From assembly GCA_045658305.1 (NCBI GenBank), contig JAZOUT010000139.1, forward strand, positions 1 to 45,192: a DNA stretch of 45,192 bases, given 5' to 3'. The position numbers and the translations under genes are program-made. Below the pieces are notes generated by a model. It searched no databases. It was not told the DNA's origin and was given only the letters and a program-made list of their open reading frames with translations. Of this stretch, positions 8,951-17,672 are shown in pieces. The DNA is from Aphodosoma sp045658305 (GTDB lineage: Bacteria; Bacteroidota; Bacteroidia; Bacteroidales; Paludibacteraceae). How positions within the stretch are numbered: position 1 is the first letter of the stretch; every line of letters begins with the position of its first letter.

Positions 8951-9539
8951 TCTGTTGACGTTTTTTCATCTCCTCGTTATAGCAATGGCGACAAATAGGT
9001 TCATATTTGTCAGTTTCACCCAATAATACTTGTGATTCACCAGCCACTAATCGGTGTGAAACGTATGCAGGTGCACCGCAGCGCACACACACAGCATGCA
9101 CTTTTTGTATGTCGTCTGCAATTGCCATCAATGCTGGCATCGGTCCGAATGGATTACAACGAAAATCCATATCCAATCCAGCAATAATCACGCGATACCC
9201 ATCTTCTGATAATTGGCGACATACGTCAACAATTCCATTATCAAAAAATTGTGCCTCATCAATACCTATAACGTCCACATCGCCAGCCATCAACAATATG
9301 TTTTGTGATGATTCTACTGGGGTTGATTGTATCGCATTGTGGTCGTGACTGACGACTTCTGTTTCTGAATAGCGTGTATCTATGCAAGGCTTAAATATTT
9401 CAACTCTTTGTTTTGCAAATTTTGCACGTTTCAACCTGCGTAGCAATTCTTCTGTTTTTCCTGAGAACATCGACCCGCAAATCACCTCAATACTTCCTCG
9501 GTGATGGCAACTGCAATTTGCTGATTCAAAAAAATACAT
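8940..9539 (-). CDS. tdk: Thymidine kinase
   Basis: 199 residues of the type II (short) thymidine kinase family, which phosphorylates thymidine to dTMP in nucleoside salvage. Visible features are the P-loop GSMFSGKTEELLRRL (about 22-36), the DVDVIGIDEAQFF strand with catalytic Glu (about 87-99), and GLDMDFRCNPFGPMP (about 120-134). The zinc site has CVRC (about 151-154) and CRHC (about 183-186), and the lasso motif is VLLGETDKYEPIC. Length is normal. It is convergent with the helicase gene, and the two stop codons lie within an 11 bp overlap. Upstream it shares a promoter region with the divergent coiled-coil gene. Confidence 0.97.
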   Translation of the reverse strand: MYFFESANCSCHHRGSIEVICGSMFSGKTEELLRRLKRAKFAKQRVEIFKPCIDTRYSETEVVSHDHNAIQSTPVESSQNILLMAGDVDVIGIDEAQFFDNGIVDVCRQLSEDGYRVIIAGLDMDFRCNPFGPMPALMAIADDIQKVHAVCVRCGAPAYVSHRLVAGESQVLLGETDKYEPICRHCYNEEMKKRQQTID

Positions 9540-9545
9540 ATATTA

Positions 9546-9578
9546 TTGTTATTATTCGTAAAAAAATTCGTAACTTTG
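9546..9578 (+). promoter_or_regulatory. Promoter for the coiled-coil protein gene
   Basis: TTG at 9546-9548 and TAACTTTG at 9571-9578, 22 nt apart. The transcript would start near 9585 and have a leader of about 135 nt before the ATG at 9720. Confidence 0.6.
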
Positions 9579-9671
9579 TGTTTGCAAAATAGAGCAAGCC
9601 AAATATATAACTAAAATTGATTTTATTTATGTTTGAGACATCGCCTATTTTCTCATTTGCCTATGCAAATG

Positions 9672-9679
9672 CAAAGTTA
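9672..9679 (-). promoter_or_regulatory. Candidate -7 element for tdk
   Basis: TAACTTTG on the minus strand (9679 down to 9672) would start a tdk transcript with a leader of about 125 nt. No good -33 element is visible. Together with the plus-strand box at 9571 it forms an imperfect inverted repeat (TAACTTTG-N2-TTTGCA on both strands). Confidence 0.4.
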
Positions 9680-9719
9680 CAAAATAATTTCTAATAAAAA
9701 TAATACTTTTTATACAAAA

Positions 9720-10703
9720 ATGAACAAAGATGTTTTAGTTGCTCTTATAGCAAAGGATGTCAATGAATTACAAGTTTTGACCGAAGGTCTTGACCAAATG
9801 GAGGTGATACCTGCACCCTATCTTCGTCTTGCTTTGGATAAATCAAAAGCACTAACTGTTAATATTGAATCGCTTGTTAATTATTTGAATAACAAAGAAA
9901 TAGAAGGTGAGCTTGAGGCTCAACGTCAGGCTGATTTAGAAGCAAAACAGGCAGAAGAAGCCGCTCGTCAAGCAGAATTAGCTCGTATAGCTGAAGAGCA
10001 AGAGGCATTATTCCGTGCTGAAGAGCTTGAGCGTCAACGTCGTGAAGAAGAGCGTCTAAAAGCCGAAGCCGAAATAGCTCGTCAAGTTGCTGCTATAGAA
10101 GCTGCTCGTCAAGCAGAACTTGAAGCAAAACGTCGTCGTGCGGAGGAAGAAGCTCGTCGTAACGAAGAAGAAATTCGCCGTCAAAAAGAAGAACAAGAGC
10201 GCCAAACTGAATTAACTCGTATAGAAGCCGAAAAAGAAGCAGAACGTAAACGCATTGAAGATGAAATGCGTCGTAAATTAGAGGCAGAACAACAAGTTTC
10301 TGAAAAAACAGAACATACTTCAAGTATCGAACAACAACCAGTTGTTTCGGTTGTTGATACTGTTGTCGACGTTCAAGTGACAACTCTTGCCGACTCTATT
10401 GAAACATCAGAATCTTTGGCTGACAAACTTGCCAAAAATGCCGATGATACACTTGCTTCTGCTATCAATAATAAAAAGATAATAGATTTGAAATCAGCCA
10501 TTACGCTTGGTGATCGTTTCCGTTTCCAACGCGAACTTTTTGGAGGTAATGGCGAAAAAATGAATAAAGCAATCTCTGATTTCAACTCATTCGAAACTAT
10601 GATTGATGCTCAAGACTATATCGCCAAAAACTTCGTTCATTGGGCATTAGATAGTGATACAGTTTCCGACTTCATCCAACTCCTTCAACGTCGCTATTTA
10701 TAA
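9720..10703 (+). CDS. Coiled-coil protein with conserved C-terminal domain, unknown function
   Basis: 327 residues from the ATG at 9720. The upstream in-frame ATG at 9633 gives an unlikely, mixed-composition extension. Residues 1-60 (MNKDVLVALIAKDVNELQVL...) are globular. About 65-200 is a highly charged coiled coil rich in Ala, Glu, Arg and Gln (repeats such as EEAARQAELARIAEEQEALF). About 200-235 is a low-complexity linker. The last 95 residues form a conserved-looking helical domain: LKSAITLGDRFRFQRELFGGNGEKMNKAI, then DAQDYIAKNFVHWALDSDTVSDF, then LLQRRYL. I have the impression that this C-terminal domain recurs in Bacteroidales proteins, but no function is known to me. It is cytoplasmic (no signal peptide). 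Its stop overlaps the start of rsmI (TAATG), so the two are translationally coupled. Confidence 0.85.
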   Translation: MNKDVLVALIAKDVNELQVLTEGLDQMEVIPAPYLRLALDKSKALTVNIESLVNYLNNKEIEGELEAQRQADLEAKQAEEAARQAELARIAEEQEALFRAEELERQRREEERLKAEAEIARQVAAIEAARQAELEAKRRRAEEEARRNEEEIRRQKEEQERQTELTRIEAEKEAERKRIEDEMRRKLEAEQQVSEKTEHTSSIEQQPVVSVVDTVVDVQVTTLADSIETSESLADKLAKNADDTLASAINNKKIIDLKSAITLGDRFRFQRELFGGNGEKMNKAISDFNSFETMIDAQDYIAKNFVHWALDSDTVSDFIQLLQRRYL

Positions 10704-11548
10704 TGAGTACTAAATATTCTACAACTTCAGTTTGTTACAATGAGATAAATCAAGAGTGTGGTCAAGGTGATAATTCTCAATTCTCAACTCTTAATTCTCA
10801 ACTCTATTTAGTTCCAACCCCTGTTGGTAACCTCGAAGACATAACCTATCGTGCTTTACGTATTCTCAAAGAGGTGAATCTTGTGCTTGCCGAAGATACT
10901 CGTACTACGGGTATCTTATTCAAACACTTTGATATTCATACTCCTATGGCATCTCATCACAAATTCAATGAGCATAAAACCATAGCGCAGTTTGCCGACC
11001 GCATTCTTGCAGGTGAATCTATTGCCCTTGTTAGCGATGCCGGCACTCCTGCCATTTCCGATCCAGGTTTTATGCTTGTTCGTGAGTGTATTGCCAAAGG
11101 CATTAAGGTCGAGTGCCTGCCTGGTGCAACAGCCTTTGTGCCCGCCTTGGTCGATTCCGGACTCCCTACCGACCGTTTCTGTTTCGAAGGTTTTCTCCCT
11201 CAGAAAAAAGGTCGTCAGACAAAAATACAATCGCTTGTCAATGAGGAACGTACAATGATATTTTACGAATCACCTTATCGTTTGCTTAAGACACTTCAGC
11301 AATTTGCAGAAGCCTTTGGTACTGAACGACAAGCATCTGTATCACGCGAAATATCAAAAATGTTCGAAGATACTCAACGTGGCACATTACAACAACTCGT
11401 AGAGCATTTTACTGCAATACCACCTAAAGGTGAAATCGTAATTATCGTAGCTGGTACCGATGGCAAAAATAATGATACATCTGCCGATGAAGACGATGAA
11501 GAACAAGACCTCGCTAAAATACGAAAATCAAAAAAATATAGGACCTAA
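10703..11548 (+). CDS. rsmI: 16S rRNA 2'-O-ribose C1402 methyltransferase RsmI
   Basis: 281 residues. RsmI uses S-adenosylmethionine to methylate C1402 of 16S rRNA. The family core starts at about residue 33 with LYLVPTPVGNLEDITYRALRIL and continues through LAEDTRTT, ALVSDAGTPAISDPGF, VECLPGATAFVPAL and GLPTDRFCFEGFLPQKKGRQ. The N-terminus is odd: about 32 residues (MSTKYSTTSVCYNEINQECG, then GDNSQFSTLNSQ) precede the normal start, and part of this is encoded by a heptamer tandem array (10772-10806). The ATG at 10703 overlaps the upstream stop codon, so this long start is plausible. A shorter protein from a non-ATG codon near LYLVP cannot be excluded. The acidic tail before KIRKSKKYRT is common in this phylum. 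Confidence 0.95.
   Translation: MSTKYSTTSVCYNEINQECGQGDNSQFSTLNSQLYLVPTPVGNLEDITYRALRILKEVNLVLAEDTRTTGILFKHFDIHTPMASHHKFNEHKTIAQFADRILAGESIALVSDAGTPAISDPGFMLVRECIAKGIKVECLPGATAFVPALVDSGLPTDRFCFEGFLPQKKGRQTKIQSLVNEERTMIFYESPYRLLKTLQQFAEAFGTERQASVSREISKMFEDTQRGTLQQLVEHFTAIPPKGEIVIIVAGTDGKNNDTSADEDDEEQDLAKIRKSKKYRT
10772..10806. repeat. Heptamer tandem array inside the rsmI 5' coding region, 5 units
   Basis: Units AATTCTC, AATTCTC, AACTCTT, AATTCTC and AACTCTA. The array encodes the residues NSQFSTLNSQL just before the conserved RsmI core. The same units occur in non-coding spacers at 6451 and 22269. Confidence 0.85.
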
Positions 11549-11549
11549 A

Positions 11550-11666
11550 AATACACACTCTCAGTGTGTATTTAATTTTTATGACACCAAAATTTAAATA
11601 TAGGATACAGCATACTGCAAGCAACCCTCACCTTACCCTCTCCAATACACAATGAGAGTGTGTATT
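11550..11666 (+). repeat. Palindrome-bounded intergenic repeat, copy B
   Basis: 117 bp, starting 1 nt after the rsmI stop. The end motifs AATACACA-N7-TGTGTATT at 11550-11572 and 11644-11666 are inverted copies at 22 of 23 positions. The interior (TTTAAATATAGGATACAGC, then ATACTGCAAGCAACCCTCACC) is nearly identical to copy D in the opposite orientation. Confidence 0.9.
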
Positions 11667-11714
11667 TATCAAAAAAACATTTTGAAAAATATATTCCTCA
11701 TCCTTTGCTATACC

Positions 11715-12410
11715 ATGTATAAACATCTTTTAATTGACCTCGATGACACCCTTTGGGATTTCCGACGAAATTCCAAAATCGCAATGCAAGAAATTTATAG
11801 CGACTACGAATTAGTCAAACTTTACGATTCATTCGATTCATTTTATAATGTTTATACAATTAAAAACCATCAACTTTGGGAGCAATATGCCAAAGGCGAA
11901 ATAACCAAAGACTTTCTTTCTCTTGAACGATTTCTTTATCCATTGCGTATTGCGGGGAACGAAAATGTTGAATTAGCGAAAAAATTAGGCGAAGATTTCC
12001 TCTATCGCACAACTATGCAGACTAATTTAGTTGAGGGTGCAATCGAAACTCTCGAATATCTCAAAGCCAAAGCCTATACACTCTCAATTATTTCAAACGG
12101 ATTTGTCGAAGTACAATACACAAAACTTCGTCGTTCAGGACTTTTACCATATTTTACCAATGTATTTTTATCTGAAGAAATCGGCTATCAAAAACCCGAT
12201 ACCCGATTCTTTCAAATTGTTTTAGATAGATTAAATGCTACCCCTGCCGAATGCCTTGTTATAGGCGATAATTTTCAAACCGACATCCAAGGTGCTCAAA
12301 ATGCAAACATACGTGCAGTATTCTATCGAAACAACGCAGATATACCATCAAACTTTGAGTTTATGGGGCAAATAATCGAGAATTTAGTCGAAATTAAGAC
12401 TATTTTGTGA
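11715..12410 (+). CDS. yjjG: YjjG-family HAD pyrimidine nucleotidase
   Basis: 231 residues from the ATG at 11715 (MYKHLLIDLDDTLWDF). The in-frame ATG at 11652 lies within repeat copy B and is rejected. HAD motif I is DLDDT (about 8-12), motif II is IISNG (about 124-128), and the motif III lysine lies in GYQKPDTRFF. Motif IV is VIGDNFQTDIQGAQNA (about 196-211). YjjG-type enzymes dephosphorylate nucleoside 5'-monophosphates, including non-canonical pyrimidine nucleotides. The exact substrate is inferred from family similarity (TLWDF followed by a helical cap). It lies alone between repeat copy B and the 413 bp spacer before susC. Confidence 0.85.
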   Translation: MYKHLLIDLDDTLWDFRRNSKIAMQEIYSDYELVKLYDSFDSFYNVYTIKNHQLWEQYAKGEITKDFLSLERFLYPLRIAGNENVELAKKLGEDFLYRTTMQTNLVEGAIETLEYLKAKAYTLSIISNGFVEVQYTKLRRSGLLPYFTNVFLSEEIGYQKPDTRFFQIVLDRLNATPAECLVIGDNFQTDIQGAQNANIRAVFYRNNADIPSNFEFMGQIIENLVEIKTIL

Positions 12411-12822
12411 GATTTTTATCTATAAATAATCTCTATTTTTCACTCATTTTGTTGCACTTTTCTCACTTTTTTTTATCGAAAAACATGTTTTACAACATAA
12501 AATAGTTTTTAACCAATTTTATGAAATGCAGAATATATTTTTATTGTTTTTGATGATATTATTATTTAAAATATTGATATTCAGTTGAGAGTTTTATTCT
12601 TATACCTATTTACAATTTGAAAGAGAATAACTCCATTTTTACTCAAAAAAAGGCAATAAAAACTTGTGGGTTAAAAAAGATTATATTTTTGTTTGCACAT
12701 TTGCAGATAAATATGTAATTTTGCTAACTGAATTTGTGTGCAGTAATGTACACTTGTTTTCGTTGTCTGAATCAATATCGAAAACTAATTATTAACATTA
12801 TTTATAACTAAAAAAATCATTT
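12411..12822. other. 413 bp spacer before susC
   Basis: AT-rich, with no coding potential, no recognisable riboswitch and no clear terminator for yjjG. Its right part carries the susC promoter (12692-12723) followed by a leader of about 90 nt. Confidence 0.6.
12692..12723 (+). promoter_or_regulatory. susC operon promoter
   Basis: TTTG at 12692-12695 and TAATTTTG at 12716-12723 with a 20 nt gap, a close match to the Bacteroidota consensus. Predicted transcription start is near 12731, giving a leader of about 92 nt. No regulator gene (SusR, hybrid two-component system or sigma/anti-sigma pair) is adjacent. Confidence 0.75.
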
Positions 12823-15800
12823 ATGAGAAAGTTAATTCTTTTGTTCTCGGCATTAGTACTTTGTATTGGTGTCGTATTTGGACAGGGAAAAACTGTTTCA
12901 GGTCGCGTTCTTGACGAAAACAACGAACCTGCAATCGGTGCCTCTATCCAAGTGAAAGGAGCGGAAACAGTAGGTACAATTTCCGATTTCGATGGTAATT
13001 TTACTATTACTCTTCCTGCTGGTACAACTCATCTTATCATCTCTTACGTAGGTTATACTACTGTAGAACAAAAAGCTGAAAACAACATGGTAGTTCGTCT
13101 ATCTGCTGATGCTGAGGTTCTTGATGAGGTTATGGTTGTTGCTTATGGTACTCAAACTAAAAAATCATTCTCAGGTTCTGCTACTGTTGTAAAAGGTGAA
13201 ACTCTCGAGAAAAAGAACCCATCTGAAGTTTCTAAAGCTCTCGCCGGTGAAATCGCTGGTGTGCAAGTAGTTTCTTCATCTGGTCAACCAGGTTCTTCTG
13301 CAACAATTTCTATTCGTGGTGTCGGTTCTATCAACTCAAGCTCTGCACCTCTTTATGTTGTCGATGGTATCCCTTATGATGGTGATATTTCGGCTATTGA
13401 CCCTTCTGATATCGCTTCTACTACTGTATTGAAAGATGCTACTGCAACTTCTCTTTATGGTTCTCGTGGTTCTAATGGTGTTATCTTGATTACTACTAAA
13501 AGAGGTACTTCTGGTGAATCTGGTAAAATTGATATCGACTTGAAATATGGTGGTAACATGCGTCTTATCCCATTGTATGAAACTATTACTGACCCTCAAC
13601 AATTCGTAGAACTTGTTTGGGAAGGTCTCTACAATGCGTCAGGTGGTAAAGCTAATGTTGCTAACCAACAATTGTTTAATGTAAATAACGGTGGTCTCCC
13701 TGCAGCTTACAACCGTTGGACTACTGCCGGTCACCTTTTGATTGACCCAGAAACTCACAGATTCTATAAAGACATCCAACTCAAACAAGGTTATATCGAT
13801 CAACCTACTACTTCTTGGAAAAACGAGTTGTTCCGCAATGGTCAAAAACTCGATGCTACTCTCAAAATCTCTGGTGGTTCTGATAAAACTACTTACTATA
13901 CTTCTTTCGGTTATTTGAAAGACGAAGGTTACTATATCGGTTCTGACTATAGCCGTCTTCAAGCTCGTGTTAACGTTGACCACCAAGCTAAAAAATGGTT
14001 GAAAGGTAGCATGAATATGTCTTATTCTTATTCTACTTTCAACAACCCAGGTCAAGGCTCTAACATGAACAACGGTTTTGCTTATGTTAACGAATGTCCT
14101 TCTATCTATACTGTCTTCCAACGTGATGAAAATGGTTATAAAGTAGAGGACCCTAAAATTCCTGGACAAATGGCTTATGACTATGGTGACGTTGACGTAA
14201 ATGGTAACACTATTGGTCGTCTCTATGGTTCAGGTATCAACCCTGCAGGTGCTCTCCAATATGACAAACAACGTACTCTTCAACATCAATTGGTTGGTAA
14301 TGGTATGTTAGAGGCTACTATTTATAAAGGTCTTAAATTTACTACTAACTTTGGTGTTCAATACGTTGGCTCTGATGCTGCTGGTTTGACTAATAGTTAT
14401 TATGGTGATGCTGCTGGTGTTGGTCGTATCGCTAAAACTGTTGCTCATTTTATGTCATTTACTTGGAACCAAATTTTGTCTTACAATGCTGATTTTGGTG
14501 GCGATCATAACTTCAGTGCTTTCGTTGCTCACGAAACTCTTATGCTTAATTCTTCGACTACTCAAGGTGGTAAAAACTTTATCGTTCGTCCTGACGGTCT
14601 CGAACTTGGTAACGCTGTTGAAATGAGCTATCTCACTTCTTCTACTGCAAGACAAACTATGGAATCTTACTTCGGTCAAGTTCGTTATAGCTATAAAGAT
14701 AAATACTTCGTTGATGCTAACCTCCGTGCCGACGGTTCTTCTCGTTTCGCAAGAGGTAATCGTTGGGGTACTTTCGGTTCTGTAGGTTTGGCTTGGGACA
14801 TGATGCGCGAAGACTTTATGCAAGGTGTTGGCCTTCTTCGCAACTTGAAACTTAAAGCTTCTTGGGGTGAACTTGGTAATGCCGAAATCGGTACATTCCT
14901 TTACACTAACCAATATTCAGTTGACAACGTAGGTGGCCTTCCTGGTTATGTTCTCGGTTATATCGGTAACCCTGATTTGACTTGGGAGTCTTCTCAAATC
15001 TTGAATACTGGTATTGAACTTACTCTTGGTAAAATCCTTGATGCTGAAGTTGTTTATTTCCACAAAACTACTAACAACATGTTGTTCGACCGTTCTGTAG
15101 CTCCTTCTTTGGGTTATTCTTCTTTCTATGTAAACGAAGGTGAGATGGTTAACCAAGGTGTTGAATTCCAATTTAATGTTCATGCGGTTAATACTAACGC
15201 TGTTAAATTCGACGTTCGTTTCAATGGTGCTTGGTACAAAAATACTATCACTGAAATGCCTACCGATGTTACGGGCGAACCAAAACAAATGGATGGTGCT
15301 ATGTCTTTAGGTCACTCTATCTACGAGTATTATACAATTGAATGGGCAGGTGTTAACCCTGAAACTGGTAAAGCAGAATACTACTATTTCTACGACCCTG
15401 AAAACTTGAAAGGTGCTGAATTCAATCTTTATCAAGATTATATTCCTTCTGTTCACCAATACATTTTGGATACTTATGCTGATGATCCTAACTTGGATAA
15501 ATACCTCAAAAACCCTGAATTGATTCTCGAAAAAGGTAAAACTGATAATGCTCAATATGCATCTTCTTACTATGTAGGTAAATCTGCTCTTCCTTATCTC
15601 CAAGGTGGTCTCGGTTTAGATTTGTCTCTCTATGGTTTCGATATCTCTGCTGCTTTCCAATATAGCTTTGGTGGTTGGGGTTATGATGGTGCTTACCAAA
15701 TGTTGATGCACAGCGACCGTGGTGGTTCTACTAACTGGCACGTTGACATCTTGAATCGTTGGAAAGAACCAGGTGATGTAACTGATGTTCCTCGTTTGTC

Positions 15801-16080
15801 TAACAAATCTGACTTGTATGCAAACTCTTCTTCTACTCGTTTCATCACTTCTTCAAGTTTCTTGTCTCTTTCTAACGTGCGTTTAGGTTATTCATTCCCT
15901 AAAAAATGGATTGAAAAAATCAAACTTAACAACTTGAATCTTTGGGTGTCTGCAGATAACTTGTTCTGTCTTTCTGCTCGTAAGGGCTATATCCCTATGG
16001 CTTCTTTGACAGGTTCTTCAGATACTTATCAATACACTCCACTTTCAACTGTTTTGGGTGGTATCAAAATTTCATTCTAA
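12823..16080 (+). CDS. SusC/RagA-family TonB-dependent outer membrane transporter
   Basis: 1085 residues. After the signal peptide (MRKLILLFSALVLCIGVVFG) comes a CarboxypepD_reg-like domain (about 22-105; SGRVLDENNEPAIGASIQVKG through YVGYTTVEQ). The TonB-box region is LDEVMVVAYGTQTKKS. The plug domain (about 110-225) carries the SusC signatures PLYVVDGIPYDGDISAIDP and TSLYGSRGSNGVILITTKRG. The remainder is the beta-barrel, ending in the typical LSTVLGGIKISF. With the SusD partner downstream it imports a polymer-derived ligand across the outer membrane. No carbohydrate-active enzyme lies next to it, so the substrate is not evident. Peptides, as for RagAB of Porphyromonas, are one option. Confidence 0.97.
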   Translation: MRKLILLFSALVLCIGVVFGQGKTVSGRVLDENNEPAIGASIQVKGAETVGTISDFDGNFTITLPAGTTHLIISYVGYTTVEQKAENNMVVRLSADAEVLDEVMVVAYGTQTKKSFSGSATVVKGETLEKKNPSEVSKALAGEIAGVQVVSSSGQPGSSATISIRGVGSINSSSAPLYVVDGIPYDGDISAIDPSDIASTTVLKDATATSLYGSRGSNGVILITTKRGTSGESGKIDIDLKYGGNMRLIPLYETITDPQQFVELVWEGLYNASGGKANVANQQLFNVNNGGLPAAYNRWTTAGHLLIDPETHRFYKDIQLKQGYIDQPTTSWKNELFRNGQKLDATLKISGGSDKTTYYTSFGYLKDEGYYIGSDYSRLQARVNVDHQAKKWLKGSMNMSYSYSTFNNPGQGSNMNNGFAYVNECPSIYTVFQRDENGYKVEDPKIPGQMAYDYGDVDVNGNTIGRLYGSGINPAGALQYDKQRTLQHQLVGNGMLEATIYKGLKFTTNFGVQYVGSDAAGLTNSYYGDAAGVGRIAKTVAHFMSFTWNQILSYNADFGGDHNFSAFVAHETLMLNSSTTQGGKNFIVRPDGLELGNAVEMSYLTSSTARQTMESYFGQVRYSYKDKYFVDANLRADGSSRFARGNRWGTFGSVGLAWDMMREDFMQGVGLLRNLKLKASWGELGNAEIGTFLYTNQYSVDNVGGLPGYVLGYIGNPDLTWESSQILNTGIELTLGKILDAEVVYFHKTTNNMLFDRSVAPSLGYSSFYVNEGEMVNQGVEFQFNVHAVNTNAVKFDVRFNGAWYKNTITEMPTDVTGEPKQMDGAMSLGHSIYEYYTIEWAGVNPETGKAEYYYFYDPENLKGAEFNLYQDYIPSVHQYILDTYADDPNLDKYLKNPELILEKGKTDNAQYASSYYVGKSALPYLQGGLGLDLSLYGFDISAAFQYSFGGWGYDGAYQMLMHSDRGGSTNWHVDILNRWKEPGDVTDVPRLSNKSDLYANSSSTRFITSSSFLSLSNVRLGYSFPKKWIEKIKLNNLNLWVSADNLFCLSARKGYIPMASLTGSSDTYQYTPLSTVLGGIKISF

Positions 16081-16106
16081 TCAATTTGTTTAAATAGTTT
16101 ATAAAT

Positions 16107-17642
16107 ATGAAATCAATAAAATTTTTATCTTTCGTTTTGGCTCTTGTTATGGGTCTTTCAAGCTGTTCAAGCAGTTGGTTAGACACTGACACAACTGGAT
16201 CTACTTTGACCCAAGAGCAATACGATAACCTTCCTAATACAGCCGAAGGTGCTGTCTTGGGCCTTTACTCAATGCTTTATGCTACTGCTGGTGGTAGTAA
16301 TCACCACTATTTTGGACAAAAGTCAATTGATATGGCTACTGACATCTTGTCGGGTGATATGGCTATGACTGCCAATGCTTATGGTTGGTTTGTCGACTGT
16401 GAACAACAACAATGTTCTTCAATGACTGCTGGTCGTAATAGCTATTTTTGGAGCTATTATTACACTATCCTTTTGAATGCTAACGCTGCTATCCGTAGCT
16501 TCGTAGCTCTCGAAAATCCTACTGATGCTCAAAAAGCTGCTTTGGCTCAATGCTTGACTATGCGTGCTTATTGCTACTTCAACTTGGCTCACTTGTATAG
16601 CCCAGGTATGACTGATACTGAATCTCAAGACCGTTTCGTAGGTAACACTGGTATGGATTATCTTTGTGTGCCTCTTTACAATGAAACTTCTTCTGTAAAC
16701 GAAGAAACAGGTCTCGTTCAAGAACAACCTGTTGCTTCTACTCGCGCCGTTTATGATCAAGTAATCTCTGACCTTAATTGGGCTGTTGCTTTGTTTGACG
16801 AAACAGGCTTCCAACGTTCGTCTAAATTGTATTTGGATAAAGATATCGCTAATGCTTATTTGGCTTATACTTATCTCCAAACTCAAGAATTTGACTCAGC
16901 TTATACTGTTGCTAAACGTGTTATCGATGCAGGTAACTACGAAATCTTGCCTTTCGAAGATTTGACTACAACTGGTTTTGTTGATCAAAGCAATCCTTCT
17001 TGGATGTGGGGTCTCGATGTTACTATCGAAAATACTACTCACCTTGCCTCTTTCTTTGCTCACTTAGACGTTCATACTTATGGTTATGCTGCTCTTGGTG
17101 CTTCAAAAGCTTTGGACGATGAGTTGTATAAATCAATCCCTGAAACTGATGGTCGTATCAATTGGTTTGATAAAGGTAAAAAATGTATCCCAAGCTATAA
17201 ATTCTATGATTTGGCTCGTGGCACAAATGCTGACGAATACGATCGCCGTTGGTTGAATGACCTCGTATTTATGCGTATCGAAGAAATGTATCTTGTTGCT
17301 GCCGAAGCTGCTGCTCGTGCTGATAAATTGACTGAAGCTAAAGAAGAATTGAAAGTTTTGTTGGCTCAACGCGACGAAACAGTTATGGCTACTGTCGATG
17401 GCATGTCGAAAGACGAGTTGCTCTCAAATCTCTACTACAACTGGCGTATTGAAATGTTTGGCGAAGGTCGTGCTTTGATGACATTCAAACGTTTTGGTGG
17501 TATGAAAACTCGTGGTAACAACCACTTCTATAAAGGTGGTGAAACGATGCAAGCAGTGGACCCTGCAAATCCTGTTTTGTTATTCATTATCCCTTATTCT
17601 GAATATACAAACAACCAAGCTAACTATGACTTGAAAAATTAA
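16107..17642 (+). CDS. SusD/RagB-family surface lipoprotein
   Basis: 511 residues. Lipobox MGLSSC with Cys20 as lipidation site. The following SSSWLDTDTTGS is typical of SusD N-termini. Tetratricopeptide-like helices include AALAQCLTMRAYCYFNLAHLY (about 150-172), LDKDIANAYLAYTYLQTQEF, and the C-terminal FMRIEEMYLVAAEAAARADKL (about 390-410). The C-terminal half also contains RIEMFGEGRALMTFKRFG. SusD caps the SusC barrel at the cell surface and binds the ligand. It is 26 nt downstream of susC in the same operon. Length is close to RagB (about 500). Ligand unknown. Confidence 0.96.
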   Translation: MKSIKFLSFVLALVMGLSSCSSSWLDTDTTGSTLTQEQYDNLPNTAEGAVLGLYSMLYATAGGSNHHYFGQKSIDMATDILSGDMAMTANAYGWFVDCEQQQCSSMTAGRNSYFWSYYYTILLNANAAIRSFVALENPTDAQKAALAQCLTMRAYCYFNLAHLYSPGMTDTESQDRFVGNTGMDYLCVPLYNETSSVNEETGLVQEQPVASTRAVYDQVISDLNWAVALFDETGFQRSSKLYLDKDIANAYLAYTYLQTQEFDSAYTVAKRVIDAGNYEILPFEDLTTTGFVDQSNPSWMWGLDVTIENTTHLASFFAHLDVHTYGYAALGASKALDDELYKSIPETDGRINWFDKGKKCIPSYKFYDLARGTNADEYDRRWLNDLVFMRIEEMYLVAAEAAARADKLTEAKEELKVLLAQRDETVMATVDGMSKDELLSNLYYNWRIEMFGEGRALMTFKRFGGMKTRGNNHFYKGGETMQAVDPANPVLLFIIPYSEYTNNQANYDLKN

Positions 17643-17672
17643 TTTATTTGTTTATTATAAAAAATTGAAATT

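Noticed and set aside
9633..9719. N-terminal extension of the coiled-coil protein from the ATG at 9633
   Set aside because: The residues are of mixed composition with no conserved feature, while the ATG at 9720 opens the clear MNKDVLVALIAKDVNELQ start.
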